Shown: positions 31,272 through 40,268, counted from the stretch's first letter. The stretch is 64,000 bases of DNA from an uncultured Alphaproteobacteria bacterium (GCA_903934325.1 CAIZNH010000023.1:62001-126000), one strand, 5' to 3'. Translations and numbers: made by a program. Notes: generated from the letters alone by a model not told the origin.

Positions 31272-32858
31272 CTAGGGCTGTGCCAATTCGCGCCCGCCGC
31301 CGGTCTTCGGCCCGCAGGCATAGACCAGCCGCTCGTTCGGAGTCTCGGGCAGCAGGGCGGTGATGGCCGATTGCTGTTCGCCCAGCTTGCGCGCTGCCTC
31401 GCTCACGCCGCAGGCGGGCGGGGCATATTGGCCGCGCGCGTCCAGCACCTTGTCCATTGCCTCCTTGGAAAGAAGGTAGCGGTCAGACCGGAAGCTGCGG
31501 CTCGCCGGATCATAGCGGTTGACCGCGACCGCGGCCTCGTCCTCCAGCACCAGCACCCGGCTCCATTCGCCGCCTGCGGCTTGCCCGTACTGGGTGCGGG
31601 TGTTGACGCAGCCGTCCGCCGCCCAGTCGAAGGCGACATCATCGGTGCGCGCGGTGGTGACCCGGCTGCGCTCGGGCACGAGGGTGCAGATCAATGCGCC
31701 GTCGGCCGCCTCGCTGTCTGCTGCGGGCGCGTCACCGCCCGCTTCGCCCGTGCTCATTGCCGCTGCGACCCGCTCCTCGATGGCCGCCAGCCCGGGGCGG
31801 GTGACCCACAGCAGCACTGCCGCTGCAAAGAACAGGGCGGCCATCCCCGCCATGATCGCAGCGCGGTGGCGGGTTTCTGGGATGCGCCGCCACGACGCCG
31901 CCGCATAGCCGCAGCCGACCGCCGCCATCAGCGCCAGCAGGGCCAGCGCCATGGCATTTTCGCGCTCGGCCAGAACGTCCATCTGCGCCTTGAGCATGGC
32001 GGCCTCGCGGGCCTGGGTGTCCTTTGCTGCGCGCTCGGCCAACCGTTCGCGGGCGGCGGCCTGTTCGGCTTCGAGCCGCTGGCGCTCCTCGGCATTGAGG
32101 TCTGCGAGCGAGCGGCAGGGCAGGGCGTTCACCACCGGCTCCACCTTGTTCTCGCGCAGAAAAGGCAGCAATTCGGCAAGGCTGACGGCGAAGTAGAACT
32201 CGGCATCCCCGCTCGCCGAATCCGCGCTGAAGCTGTTGACGCCCAGCACCCGTCCGCAAGGATCGAGCAGCGGCCCGCCCGAATTGCCGCGCGCAATCGG
32301 CGCAGTGTGGAGCAGGGTGTCGAACTGGCGCGAGGGGCGCTTGCCGGACAGGAACCCGCGCGATTTCACTGGCGGTTGTGCGCAGAAAATGTCTGTGATT
32401 GCAAGGCCTTGGGCAAGATCGACATTCATCGGATAGCCCACCGCCGAGACCTCGCCCAGATCCGCGCCACCGCCACCCGCCAACGTCAGCGGCGGCAGGC
32501 GCAGGCTGCCCTTGGTGATTTCGAGAAGGGCGAGATCATTGCGCGGCGAGACGGCGATGATGCGGGCAAAGGTGCCGCGCTCGCCCTCTGACGGGACCAC
32601 GCCGATGCGCAGCGTATCGTCCTGCGCGGCCTCGCTTACCACATCGGCGTTGGTGACGATAATGGTGGGCGAGACCGCAAAGCCGCTGCCGTGGCTGACG
32701 GGGGCATATTCCCCGCCCCGCTCGCCTATCAGCACCACCCGCACCACTCCGCGCGCGGCAGCATCGATATCGGCGGGATCGGCCAGCGCAGGGGCGGCAA
32801 GGGCCGCAAGCAGCAGCGCAGCCCAGAGGCGAAGCAGGCGTGTCATGAACGGACCCAT
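31272..32858 (-). CDS. Membrane-anchored trypsin-like (HtrA-type) protease-fold protein with altered catalytic His
   Basis: 528 aa. Signal peptide 1-26, trypsin-like domain about 30-245, a charged Glu/Arg/Ala coiled-coil stretch about 255-300, two membrane helices (about 303-322 and 333-353), then a C-terminal extracytoplasmic domain with several Cys. The nucleophile Ser193 (ARGNSGGPLL) and Asp108 (SPRNDLALLEI) are in place, but the catalytic-His site reads TNADVV instead of TNAHVV (Asp72, codon GAT). It may be an inactive sensor or scaffold. ATG 32858 has GAAGG 5 nt upstream. Confidence 0.8.
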   Translation of the reverse strand: MGPFMTRLLRLWAALLLAALAAPALADPADIDAAARGVVRVVLIGERGGEYAPVSHGSGFAVSPTIIVTNADVVSEAAQDDTLRIGVVPSEGERGTFARIIAVSPRNDLALLEITKGSLRLPPLTLAGGGGADLGEVSAVGYPMNVDLAQGLAITDIFCAQPPVKSRGFLSGKRPSRQFDTLLHTAPIARGNSGGPLLDPCGRVLGVNSFSADSASGDAEFYFAVSLAELLPFLRENKVEPVVNALPCRSLADLNAEERQRLEAEQAAARERLAERAAKDTQAREAAMLKAQMDVLAERENAMALALLALMAAVGCGYAAASWRRIPETRHRAAIMAGMAALFFAAAVLLWVTRPGLAAIEERVAAAMSTGEAGGDAPAADSEAADGALICTLVPERSRVTTARTDDVAFDWAADGCVNTRTQYGQAAGGEWSRVLVLEDEAAVAVNRYDPASRSFRSDRYLLSKEAMDKVLDARGQYAPPACGVSEAARKLGEQQSAITALLPETPNERLVYACGPKTGGGRELAQP

Positions 32859-32929
32859 AACCGCCTTCTTCCTGAACGCGACATTGCGCGCAAGAGTTGG
32901 GGGTGCATGGGGCCATCCCTTATGCCAGA

Positions 32930-33973
32930 ATGTTTCACGTGAAACATTTTGAGAACATTTCGGACGAGGAGCGCTGGCAGGCGGTGCTGGCGAAGGACCG
33001 CCGCTTCGACGGGGCCTTCCTAACCGGCGTCCATTCGACCGGCATCTATTGTCGCCCCTCCTGCCCGGCGCGGGCGCCCTTGCGCAGGAATGTGCGCTTC
33101 TACATGACCTCGAAAGAGGCTGAGGATGCTGGATTAAGGGCTTGTAAACGCTGCTCGCCAAACACGCAGAGCGCGGAGGAAGCCTGCGTGCTGGCCGCGA
33201 TTGCCGCGATCCGCGAGGACGGCGCGATGACGCTGGAGGCGCTGTCCAAGCTCACCGGATATGCCCCCACACACTTCCAGAGATTGTTCAAACGCAGCGT
33301 CGGATTGTCCCCCGCAGCCTTCGCCAGAGCCTGCCGCGAGGAGTGCGTGCGTGAGGCTCTGGCGCAAGGGCAAGGGGTAGCCAAAGCCCTGTCATCGGCG
33401 GGTTATGGCGGGGTCAAACAATTCTACGCAGAAACGAAAGGCAGGCTGGGAATGAGCCCGAGCGACTGGAGCAAGGGCGGCGCGGGCCGCCTGATACATT
33501 GGGCGGTGCTGGCGACCTCGCTGGGGCCGATGCTGATCGCCGCGACCGACAAGGGCGTGTGCTGCCTTGCCTTCGGTGAGGGCGAGGCGGAATTGCAAGC
33601 GCGCTTTCCCAAAGCGCAGCTGGTGCCCGCGGGCGAGGACTTCCGCGAGTTGTTCGCACAAGTGGTCGAGGCGGTCGAACAGCCGGGGCCGGGCAATGCC
33701 GCGATCCCGCTCGACGTCCACGGCACCGCCTTCCAGCAGCGCGTCTGGGACGAACTGCGCCGCATCCCCCATGGCGAGACGCGGAGCTATGGCGAACTGG
33801 CGGCGGCTTTGGGCAATCCCAAGGCCAGCCGCGCGGTCGGCGGGGCGAACGGGGCAAACCACGTCGCGGTGCTGATCCCCTGCCACAGGGTGATTGCGGC
33901 CGATGGGACGCTCGGAGGCTACGCCTATGGGCTCGCAATCAAGGCGGAGTTGTTGCGGCGCGAGGGGGCGTGA
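32930..33973 (+). CDS. ada: Bifunctional Ada: DNA methyltransferase and AraC-type transcriptional activator
   Basis: 347 aa. N-terminal zinc/methylphosphotriester domain with four Cys (41 and 45 in IYCRPSCPA, 72 and 75 in ACKRC), an AraC helix-turn-helix domain (about 100-180), and a C-terminal O6-methylguanine methyltransferase with acceptor Cys318 in IPCHRV. It repairs alkylated DNA and activates the adaptive response. The start is not certain: ATG 32930 lies within a parS-containing stretch and has no ribosome site; TTG 32897 and GTG 32903 are alternatives. The Ada core begins about residue 11. Confidence 0.93.
   Translation: MFHVKHFENISDEERWQAVLAKDRRFDGAFLTGVHSTGIYCRPSCPARAPLRRNVRFYMTSKEAEDAGLRACKRCSPNTQSAEEACVLAAIAAIREDGAMTLEALSKLTGYAPTHFQRLFKRSVGLSPAAFARACREECVREALAQGQGVAKALSSAGYGGVKQFYAETKGRLGMSPSDWSKGGAGRLIHWAVLATSLGPMLIAATDKGVCCLAFGEGEAELQARFPKAQLVPAGEDFRELFAQVVEAVEQPGPGNAAIPLDVHGTAFQQRVWDELRRIPHGETRSYGELAAALGNPKASRAVGGANGANHVAVLIPCHRVIAADGTLGGYAYGLAIKAELLRREGA
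32931..32946. promoter_or_regulatory. parS: Perfect parS (ParB-binding) site
   Basis: TGTTTCACGTGAAACA, a perfect 16 bp palindrome identical to the canonical chromosomal parS consensus. It overlaps the first codons of ada. ParB loading at parS near the origin drives chromosome segregation. Confidence 0.9.
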
Positions 33974-33978
33974 GGCAG

Positions 33979-34007
33979 CGGGGCCCCGGATCACGTCCGG
34001 GGTGACG
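33979..34007 (+). repeat. REP-like palindrome B, copy 1
   Basis: Stem CCCCGGA / TCCGGGG around TCACG, with GTGACG after it. It follows the ada stop by 5 nt and is inverted relative to copy 2. Confidence 0.8.
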
Positions 34008-34033
34008 GAATTTGCGGTAAATCCCACCCCCCT

Positions 34034-34063
34034 CGTCGCCCCGGGCTTGACCCGGGGTCCCGC
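34034..34063 (-). repeat. REP-like palindrome B, copy 2
   Basis: CGTCGCCCCGGGCTTGACCC then GGGGTCCCGC. In inverted orientation to copies 1 and 3, it lies 18 nt upstream of the GIY-YIG start. Confidence 0.8.
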
Positions 34064-34081
34064 TTTCTTTTCAATCACCTG

Positions 34082-34384
34082 ATGGATCGCGAAACGCAGG
34101 GGGGCTGGGTCTACATCATGGCGGATCGCTATCGCGGGACGATGTATGTGGGCGTCACCTCGGACATCGCTGCGCGGGTGAACCAGCATCGTGCGGGCAC
34201 CGGCTCGGACTTCTGCGCGCGCTATGGGCTGACGCGGCTGGTATGGGCCGAACATTGCGATTCCATCGACGCCGCCATTGCGCACGAGAAGCGCGTCAAA
34301 CGATGGCGGCGGGAATGGAAATTTGCGCTGATCGAGAAGGGCAATCCTGATTGGCATGACCTTTTCGATCAGCTGCTGGCCTGA
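34082..34384 (+). CDS. GIY-YIG nuclease domain protein
   Basis: 100 aa single-domain GIY-YIG family protein. GWVYIMADRYRGTMYVGVTS carries the paired VYI/YVG motif, Arg in DIAARVNQHRAG is the usual catalytic Arg position, and Glu in AHEKRVKRWRR is the likely metal ligand. Such small proteins are common and mostly uncharacterised; some are DNA endonucleases. It is flanked by inverted REP-like palindromes (34034-34063 and 34389-34418) with 27 of 30 matching positions, which suggests a mobile or repeat-borne cassette. Confidence 0.88.
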   Translation: MDRETQGGWVYIMADRYRGTMYVGVTSDIAARVNQHRAGTGSDFCARYGLTRLVWAEHCDSIDAAIAHEKRVKRWRREWKFALIEKGNPDWHDLFDQLLA

Positions 34385-34388
34385 AGGA

Positions 34389-34418
34389 GCGGGACCCCGG
34401 ATCAAGTCCGGGGCGACG
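34389..34418 (+). repeat. REP-like palindrome B, copy 3
   Basis: GCGGGACCCCGGATCAAGTC then CGGGGCGACG, 4 nt after the GIY-YIG stop and the inverse of copy 2. Confidence 0.8.
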
Positions 34419-34434
34419 GGCTGGTGGTTTGCCC

Positions 34435-35070
34435 TTAATCCAGCTTCGGCGGCATCCCCGGCTCGCACTTCGCCATCGCACGCTGGTAGGCTTCGCGCTC
34501 GCCGATGCGCTTCAGGTACGCTTGCAGGTTCGGCAGGTGGTCAATCGCCATACCGCTCATCGCGCGGCTGGTGGTGAGCTGGAAGCCCATCATGATGTCC
34601 GCCGTGGTCAGCTGGCTGCCGCCGAAATAGTCCGCCTCACCCAGCCGCTTCTCGACGATCGCCCAGCCTTTCGCGAAGCGATCCGCCACAAACGGCGGCA
34701 TCTCGGTGGCGCCCATGAACTGCGCCACCAGCGCCATCATGCCATTGGTCATGAAGGTCGCGTTGGCCCAGTGATAGTAGAACAGGTGGTCGGCAAAATC
34801 GGGGTGGTCCGCGCCCGGCACCAACGCCGTATCCGGCGCATATTTCGCGACGATATAGTCCATGATCGCGCCGCTCTCGCCCAGCACCAGATCGCCATCG
34901 GTGATGACCGGCGCGATGCCCATCGGGTGCAGCGCCTTATAGTCATCGGGAGCGAGGCGGTTGTCGGTGCGGCGGGTGTAGAGCTTGAGATCATATTCGA
35001 TCCCCAGCTCCTCGGCGAGCCACACGATACGTTCGGATTGCGACAGGCGCAGGTGGTGGATGGTCAGCAT
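34435..35070 (-). CDS. Glutathione S-transferase family protein
   Basis: 211 aa. The N-terminal thioredoxin-like domain has LRLSQSERIVWLAEELG (Ser at the usual catalytic position), HPMGIAPVITDGDLVLGESGAI with the cis-Pro and ESGAI glutathione contact, then an all-helical C-terminal domain. Glutathione conjugation or peroxidase activity is likely; substrate unknown. ATG 35070 gives MLTIHHLRLS; the frame extends upstream without support. It lies 14 nt after the photolyase gene, same strand, and may be cotranscribed. Confidence 0.88.
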   Translation of the reverse strand: MLTIHHLRLSQSERIVWLAEELGIEYDLKLYTRRTDNRLAPDDYKALHPMGIAPVITDGDLVLGESGAIMDYIVAKYAPDTALVPGADHPDFADHLFYYHWANATFMTNGMMALVAQFMGATEMPPFVADRFAKGWAIVEKRLGEADYFGGSQLTTADIMMGFQLTTSRAMSGMAIDHLPNLQAYLKRIGEREAYQRAMAKCEPGMPPKLD

Positions 35071-35084
35071 GATCGGCCCTCTCC

Positions 35085-36656
35085 CTAATTGCTTCGCGCC
35101 CATCCTTCACGCGCAGGCTCGAGAGAGTCGAGAAATTTTTCGGCCGTTTCCAGATATTCGCGCTGCTTGGCCGCGCCCATCCGGTCCCAGGTGGCATAGA
35201 TGCGCCCGATGCGGTGATTGCTTTCGAGGCGAGCGCGGTTCGCGTCCATGAAGTGCCAGTAGAGCGGGTTGAACGGGCAGGCGTTCGGGCCGGTCTTCTG
35301 GGCGACCTTGTAGCGGCAGCCCGAGCAGTAGTTGGACATCTTGTTGATGTAGTTGCCGGAGGCGGCATAGGGCTTGGTCGCGAGGCGGCCGCCATCGGCG
35401 TAGAGCACCATGCCCGCCACGTTGGGCAGCTCGACCCATTCGAAAGCATCGGCATAGACCGCGAGGTACCAGTCGGCGACCTCTTGCGGATCTATGCCTG
35501 CGATCAGGCAGAAATTGCCGAGCACCATCAGCCGCTGGATGTGATGCGCATGGGCATCCTCGCGGGTGGTGCGGATGCAGTCCGACAGGCAGCGCATGTC
35601 GGTTTTGCCGGTCCAGAAGAACTCGGGCAGCGGGCGGTGCGCGGCGAGTGCGTTGGCCTCGGCCAGCCCCGGCATCTGGTGCCAGTAGAACCCGCGCACA
35701 TATTCGCGCCAGCCGATGATCTGGCGGATGAACCCCTCGACCGAATTCAATGGCGCGCGGCCTGCGCGGTATTCGTCCTCGGCGCGGCGGCACAGTTCGA
35801 GCGGGTCCAGCAGCCCGATATTGAGGCTGGTCGAGAGCATCGAATGGTAGAGATCGTCCGATCCATGCACCATCGCGTCCTGATAGGGGCCGAACAGGGT
35901 GAGGCGGCGGGCGAAGAAGGCCTCGGCGGCCTCCAGCGCCTCAGCCCGGGTGACTGGCCAGCCGAAAGGTTCGAGATCGCCGAAGTGATCGGCAAAGCGC
36001 GCGCCAACCAGCGCGATGACCTCTTGCGTGATCGCATCGGGGGCGAACTTGGGGGTGGGCGGGGCGCGCAGGCCTGCGCTTGAGTCCTTGGGGGGCGGCT
36101 CGCGGTTTTCGCTGTCGAGGTTCCACACGCCGCTGACGGGCTTTTCGCCGTCCATCAGCAGCCCCGTCTTGCGGCGCATCTCGCGGTAGAAATACTCCAT
36201 GGTGAGGTGCTTGCGCCCCTCGGCAAACCTGCGGAAATCCGCGTGACTGGCGATGAAGCGCGTGTCGGGCAGGATGGAGACGGGGCAGGGGAAGCGGCCC
36301 TCCCAGTCGAGCATCGCATTGTGCACCCGCCACTCGCCGCTTTCCGTGACGCGCACTTCGGACGGGGCGTGGCGCGCAATCGCGCGGGCGACTTCGCCGG
36401 TGAAGCTGCCGGTGTTGTGCGCGTCGTCGAGCCGCACGTAATCGACCTGAAAGCCCTCGCTGCGAAGCTCTTCGGCAAAGTGGCGCATGGCGGAGAAGAT
36501 CAGCACGATCTTCTGCTTGTGGTGCTTCACGTAAGTCGCCTCGTCCCACACCTCCATCATAAGAATTGTCGCTTCGGACGGGCTAAGTCCTGCAAGGCTG
36601 CTCAGATTGCGCGACAGCTGGTCGCCGAGGATCGGCACGAGAACGGGACGGGTCAT
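35085..36656 (-). CDS. phrB: FeS-type bacterial cryptochrome/(6-4) photolyase
   Basis: 523 aa. MTRPVLVPILGDQLSRN opens the Rossmann antenna domain, and the C-terminal FAD-binding domain carries four Cys at 356, 444, 447 and 460. Their spacing (88, 3, 13) is exactly that of the [4Fe-4S] ligands of Agrobacterium PhrB, the founding FeS-BCP (6-4) photolyase. It should repair (6-4) photoproducts or act as a light sensor. The histidines HAHHIQRL near 369-375 lie in the catalytic region. It precedes the GST gene. Confidence 0.93.
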   Translation of the reverse strand: MTRPVLVPILGDQLSRNLSSLAGLSPSEATILMMEVWDEATYVKHHKQKIVLIFSAMRHFAEELRSEGFQVDYVRLDDAHNTGSFTGEVARAIARHAPSEVRVTESGEWRVHNAMLDWEGRFPCPVSILPDTRFIASHADFRRFAEGRKHLTMEYFYREMRRKTGLLMDGEKPVSGVWNLDSENREPPPKDSSAGLRAPPTPKFAPDAITQEVIALVGARFADHFGDLEPFGWPVTRAEALEAAEAFFARRLTLFGPYQDAMVHGSDDLYHSMLSTSLNIGLLDPLELCRRAEDEYRAGRAPLNSVEGFIRQIIGWREYVRGFYWHQMPGLAEANALAAHRPLPEFFWTGKTDMRCLSDCIRTTREDAHAHHIQRLMVLGNFCLIAGIDPQEVADWYLAVYADAFEWVELPNVAGMVLYADGGRLATKPYAASGNYINKMSNYCSGCRYKVAQKTGPNACPFNPLYWHFMDANRARLESNHRIGRIYATWDRMGAAKQREYLETAEKFLDSLEPAREGWARSN

Positions 36657-36692
36657 GCGCAGGGATACGCGTGGGCCTCGGGTTTGGTTGCG

Positions 36693-38861
36693 TCAGACGA
36701 AGGAATAGGGGTCCACATCCACGCCCACCCGCACGCCGGGGGCGAAGCTGACCGCGCCGATCCAGTCGCGCAGCACGGCTTGCAGGTTCGCGCTGCGTTT
36801 CGCGTTGACGAGGAAGCGGTAGCGATAGCGTCCGCGCAGCAGCGCCAGCGGGGCAGGGGCCGGGCCGAGGATCTGCACATCGGCCAGCCGCGGACGCGCA
36901 TCGCCCAGCCGGTGTGCTGCCTCGCGCGCTTCCTTCTCGTCTTCCGAGGAGAGGATGATCGCGGCCCAGCGCCCGAAAGGCGGCGCACCGGCATCGCGGC
37001 GGGCGGCGGTCTCGGCGGCGTAGAAGGCGTCGCGGTCCCCGTCGGCCAGCGCGGCGATCACGGGCGCATCAGGGTGGCGGGTCTGGATCAGCACCTCGCC
37101 GGGCTTCGAGCCGCGCCCCGCACGCCCCGCGACCTGCGCGACCTGGGCATAGGTGCGCTCGGCCGCGCGCAGATCGCCGCCTTCAAGGCCAAGGTCGGCA
37201 TCGACCACGCCCACCAGCGTCAGATCGGGGAAGTGGAAGCCCTTGGTGACGAGCTGCGTGCCGATGATGATGTCGATCGCTCCGCCTTCGGCCATGGCGA
37301 TGAATTCCGCCGCGCGCTCGGGGGTGTTCAATGTGTCCGAGGTGGCAAGCGCGATGCGTGCCTGCGGGAAGAGCTCGCGCACCTCGTCGGCAATGCGCTC
37401 CACCCCCGGCCCGCAGGCGACGAGGCAGTCGCTCTCCCCGCATTCCGGGCAGGCCTCGGGCACCCGCGTCTCGAAGCCGCAATGGTGGCAGGCGAGCCGT
37501 GATGACAGGCGGTGTTCGACCAGCCATGCACTGCAAGAGGGGCATTTGAAGCGATGCCCGCAATTCCTGCACAAGGTGAGCGGGGCATAGCCGCGGCGGT
37601 TCAAAAACAGCAGCGATTGCTCGCCGCGTTCCAGCCGCGCGCGCAGCGCCTCGACCAGCGGCCCGGCGAGCCAGCGTTGGCTCCCCGGTTTCTCTTCGGT
37701 GAGGTTGATCAGCCGCACGCTCGGCAGGCTCGCCCCGCCGAAGCGGCTGGGCAGATCGAGCTTGGTGTAGATGCCTTGGGCGGCCATGTGCAGGCTTTCG
37801 AGCGCGGGCGTGGCGCTGGCGAGCACCACCGGCACGCCTTCAAAGCGCGCGCGCATCACCGAGACATCGCGGGCGTTGTAGCGCACCCCGTCATCCTGCT
37901 TGAAGCTCACCTCGTGGGCCTCGTCGACCACGATCAGGCCGAGGTTTGCATAGGGCAGGAACAGCGCCGATCGCGCGCCGACCACGACCTGCGCGGTTCC
38001 ATCGGCAATCGCCCGCCAAGCACGGCGGCGCTCGGTCGATTTCAACGAGGAGTGCCACAGCACCGGCGCGGCACCGAAACGCGCGGCAAAGCGGGCGAGG
38101 AAGTTCTCGGTCAGCGCGATTTCGGGCAGCAGGACCAGCACCTGACGGCCCATTCGCAGCGCCTCGGCGACGGGTTCGAAATAGGTCTCGGTCTTGCCGG
38201 AGCCGGTCACCCCGTCGATCAGGAAGGGGGCAAAGGCGCGCGCTCGGGTCGCCGCGACCAGTTTGTCCGCCACTTCGGCCTGTTCGCGCGAGAGTGCGGG
38301 CGGGGCGTGGTCGGGATCGGCGGGGGGGTAGGGCCGGTCGATCGTGACGGTCACGGGTTCGAGCAGCCCTGCGCCCGCCATCCCGCGCAGCACGCCTTCC
38401 GAGACTCCGGCTTGTGCCGCAAGCTCGCGCATCGTCCCCTGCTCGCCTGCCAGCGCTTCCAGCGCGGCCTTGCGCTGGGCGGTGAGGCGGCCGGAAATCT
38501 CCGCGCCCGAGAGGCGATATTCGGTCATTGTCGCAGGCCCGCCCAATGCCCCGCCGCTCGACAATGCCATGCGCGCGACGCTGGCGAGCGGTGCGCAGTA
38601 ATAATCCGCGGTCCATTCTATCAGGCGGCGCAGCGGCTCGGGCAGTGGCGGCACGGGCAGCACTTCGAGAATCGGGCGCAGGCGCTCGAAGGCGATGTCC
38701 TCGCCCGGCAGGCGGCCCTCGTCCCACACGATGCCGGTCACCTTGCGCGGCCCCAAGGGCGCCACCACCACGCTCCCCGCAGGCGCGGCGACGCCTTCGG
38801 GCAGCCGATAGTCGAGCGGGCCGAGGGCAGCGTTGAGGACAAGCAGGCGGATCCGGTTCAT
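36693..38861 (-). CDS. priA: Primosomal replication protein N' (PriA helicase)
   Basis: 722 aa. DEAH-type helicase that restarts stalled replication forks. N-terminal 3'-binding domain (MNRIRLLVLNAALGPLDY), Walker A GVTGSGKT at 217-224, DEAH at 313-316, and a zinc-binding module with CRNCGHRFKCPSCSAW and CHHCGFETRVPEACPECG. ATG 38861 is chosen by homology; the longer frame opens beyond it only because DUF4197 is antisense there. priA diverges from the DUF4197 gene across 55 nt. Confidence 0.96.
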   Translation of the reverse strand: MNRIRLLVLNAALGPLDYRLPEGVAAPAGSVVVAPLGPRKVTGIVWDEGRLPGEDIAFERLRPILEVLPVPPLPEPLRRLIEWTADYYCAPLASVARMALSSGGALGGPATMTEYRLSGAEISGRLTAQRKAALEALAGEQGTMRELAAQAGVSEGVLRGMAGAGLLEPVTVTIDRPYPPADPDHAPPALSREQAEVADKLVAATRARAFAPFLIDGVTGSGKTETYFEPVAEALRMGRQVLVLLPEIALTENFLARFAARFGAAPVLWHSSLKSTERRRAWRAIADGTAQVVVGARSALFLPYANLGLIVVDEAHEVSFKQDDGVRYNARDVSVMRARFEGVPVVLASATPALESLHMAAQGIYTKLDLPSRFGGASLPSVRLINLTEEKPGSQRWLAGPLVEALRARLERGEQSLLFLNRRGYAPLTLCRNCGHRFKCPSCSAWLVEHRLSSRLACHHCGFETRVPEACPECGESDCLVACGPGVERIADEVRELFPQARIALATSDTLNTPERAAEFIAMAEGGAIDIIIGTQLVTKGFHFPDLTLVGVVDADLGLEGGDLRAAERTYAQVAQVAGRAGRGSKPGEVLIQTRHPDAPVIAALADGDRDAFYAAETAARRDAGAPPFGRWAAIILSSEDEKEAREAAHRLGDARPRLADVQILGPAPAPLALLRGRYRYRFLVNAKRSANLQAVLRDWIGAVSFAPGVRVGVDVDPYSFV

Positions 38862-38916
38862 CTGGCAGTTATATGGCGACCGGCATAGGGTGCGGGCAAG
38901 CATGGAGAGACGTGAA

Positions 38917-39615
38917 ATGACCGGGATTGTCGAAGCTGCCCCCACCCGCCGCGCATTGCTGGCCGGAGCCGCGAGCGCGGGGGCGCTGCTGCTGCTGCCC
39001 GCCTGTGCCAGCACCGGGCCTGCCTTCACCATGGAAGAGGTGGTGCGCCGCCTGCTGCTGGCCGCTGCGGATAATGCCTTTGCGCGGCTCACCGCCCCCG
39101 GCGGCTTCTGGGACGAGCAGGTGGCGACCATCGGCCTCGACCGCTTTTTGGGAACGCGCGGCAACACCCTGTCGCGCATCCTGACTTCGCAATTGTTCAA
39201 GGACCGGCTGGAGGAACGCTTCGCCACTTTCGCCATTGATGCGAGCTTCCGCGCCGCGCCGCTGGTGACCGATGCGGTCGAGGTGATCGGCTTTGCCAAT
39301 GCGCTGGAACTGGTGCGCGGCGGACCGACGGCCGCGAGCGACTTCCTGCGGCTGGAGCTGGGCTCGGCGCTGATCGACGGGATCGTGCCGGAACTGGGCG
39401 AGGCGATCCGGCTCGCCAATGATCCGCTGCTGGGCGAGGCGCTGGGCGCGCTCACCGGCGTGCGGGTGGGTGAGGTTGCGGGGCGCATCGGGCGCGCAGT
39501 CGATGATGCGATCTGGGGCGAGATCGGGCGCGAGGAAGCCGCGATCCGCGCCGATCCGGCCAGCACCCGCGATCCGGTGCTGATCGGGGTGTTCGGGCTC
39601 GGCAGCCGGGTTTAG
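38917..39615 (+). CDS. DUF4197 protein, predicted Tat or lipoprotein export
   Basis: 232 aa. N-terminal TRRALLAGAASAGALLLLPAC combines a twin-arginine-like pair and a lipobox (LPAC), so it is likely exported and lipidated. The remainder (EEVVRRLLLAAADNAFARLT, FGLGSRV end) fits DUF4197, a family of unknown function. ATG 38917 has GGAGAG 7 nt upstream; ATG 38902 is the alternative. Its TAG overlaps the TAA of the convergent DUF2490 gene by 4 nt (TTAG). Confidence 0.82.
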   Translation: MTGIVEAAPTRRALLAGAASAGALLLLPACASTGPAFTMEEVVRRLLLAAADNAFARLTAPGGFWDEQVATIGLDRFLGTRGNTLSRILTSQLFKDRLEERFATFAIDASFRAAPLVTDAVEVIGFANALELVRGGPTAASDFLRLELGSALIDGIVPELGEAIRLANDPLLGEALGALTGVRVGEVAGRIGRAVDDAIWGEIGREEAAIRADPASTRDPVLIGVFGLGSRV

Positions 39616-40268
39616 AACCGATAGGTCAGCACAGTCTGCAGCACGTGGCTGATGCGTCCGGGCCGGTCGCCGCGCGGGAAAGCCAGCAGCCAGTAATTGG
39701 CGCCCACCTCCAGCTTGTCGCTGATCTGGTAGACGATTCCTGCCTGCGCGCGCCATTGCTCGGTCGAGGCACCTTGCCCGGCATTGCGGCCCTGCAGTAG
39801 CCCGAGCCATTCGCCTCCCACATTCGCGCGCCAGCCTTTGCCGAGCGGCTGGCTATACTGGATGCGCTGGCGCAGGCGCAGTTCGACCCGATCTGCGTCG
39901 TCGAAGAAGCGTTGCTCCAGCCGGGTACGGAATTCGAACTTCCCTGCGACGAAAATCACCTGCTGGTGCGGGCGGATTTCGGTGTTGCCGCCTGCGTCGA
40001 ACACTGCCGCGCCGCCGCCGATTCGCACATCCTTCGCCACGGTCTGCTCGATGGTGAAGCGAATGGATTGCTGTTCGTCGCCGCGCGCCTGTTCGCGCCA
40101 GCGCTGGCTCGCATCAACGGTAAGGCGGGTTCCATCGGCAATATCGCCCGTGGCATTGACGATTTGCCACAATTGCACGTCTTCATCGGCAGCCATTGCT
40201 TTCGATGGTTGCCAAGCCGCGAGTCCGGCGGCAAGCAGCAGCGCGAAACGCATCGGCATCCGTGTCAT
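39612..40268 (-). CDS. DUF2490 outer-membrane beta-barrel protein
   Basis: 218 aa. Signal peptide to AMAA, then repeated beta-strand-like segments ([47 protein letters not shown]) and a C-terminal aromatic LTYRF end typical of barrels. DUF2490 proteins are uncharacterised. ATG 40268 is preceded by a weak GGGGCGAGC-like sequence. It is transcribed toward DUF4197. Confidence 0.8.
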   Translation of the reverse strand: MTRMPMRFALLLAAGLAAWQPSKAMAADEDVQLWQIVNATGDIADGTRLTVDASQRWREQARGDEQQSIRFTIEQTVAKDVRIGGGAAVFDAGGNTEIRPHQQVIFVAGKFEFRTRLEQRFFDDADRVELRLRQRIQYSQPLGKGWRANVGGEWLGLLQGRNAGQGASTEQWRAQAGIVYQISDKLEVGANYWLLAFPRGDRPGRISHVLQTVLTYRF

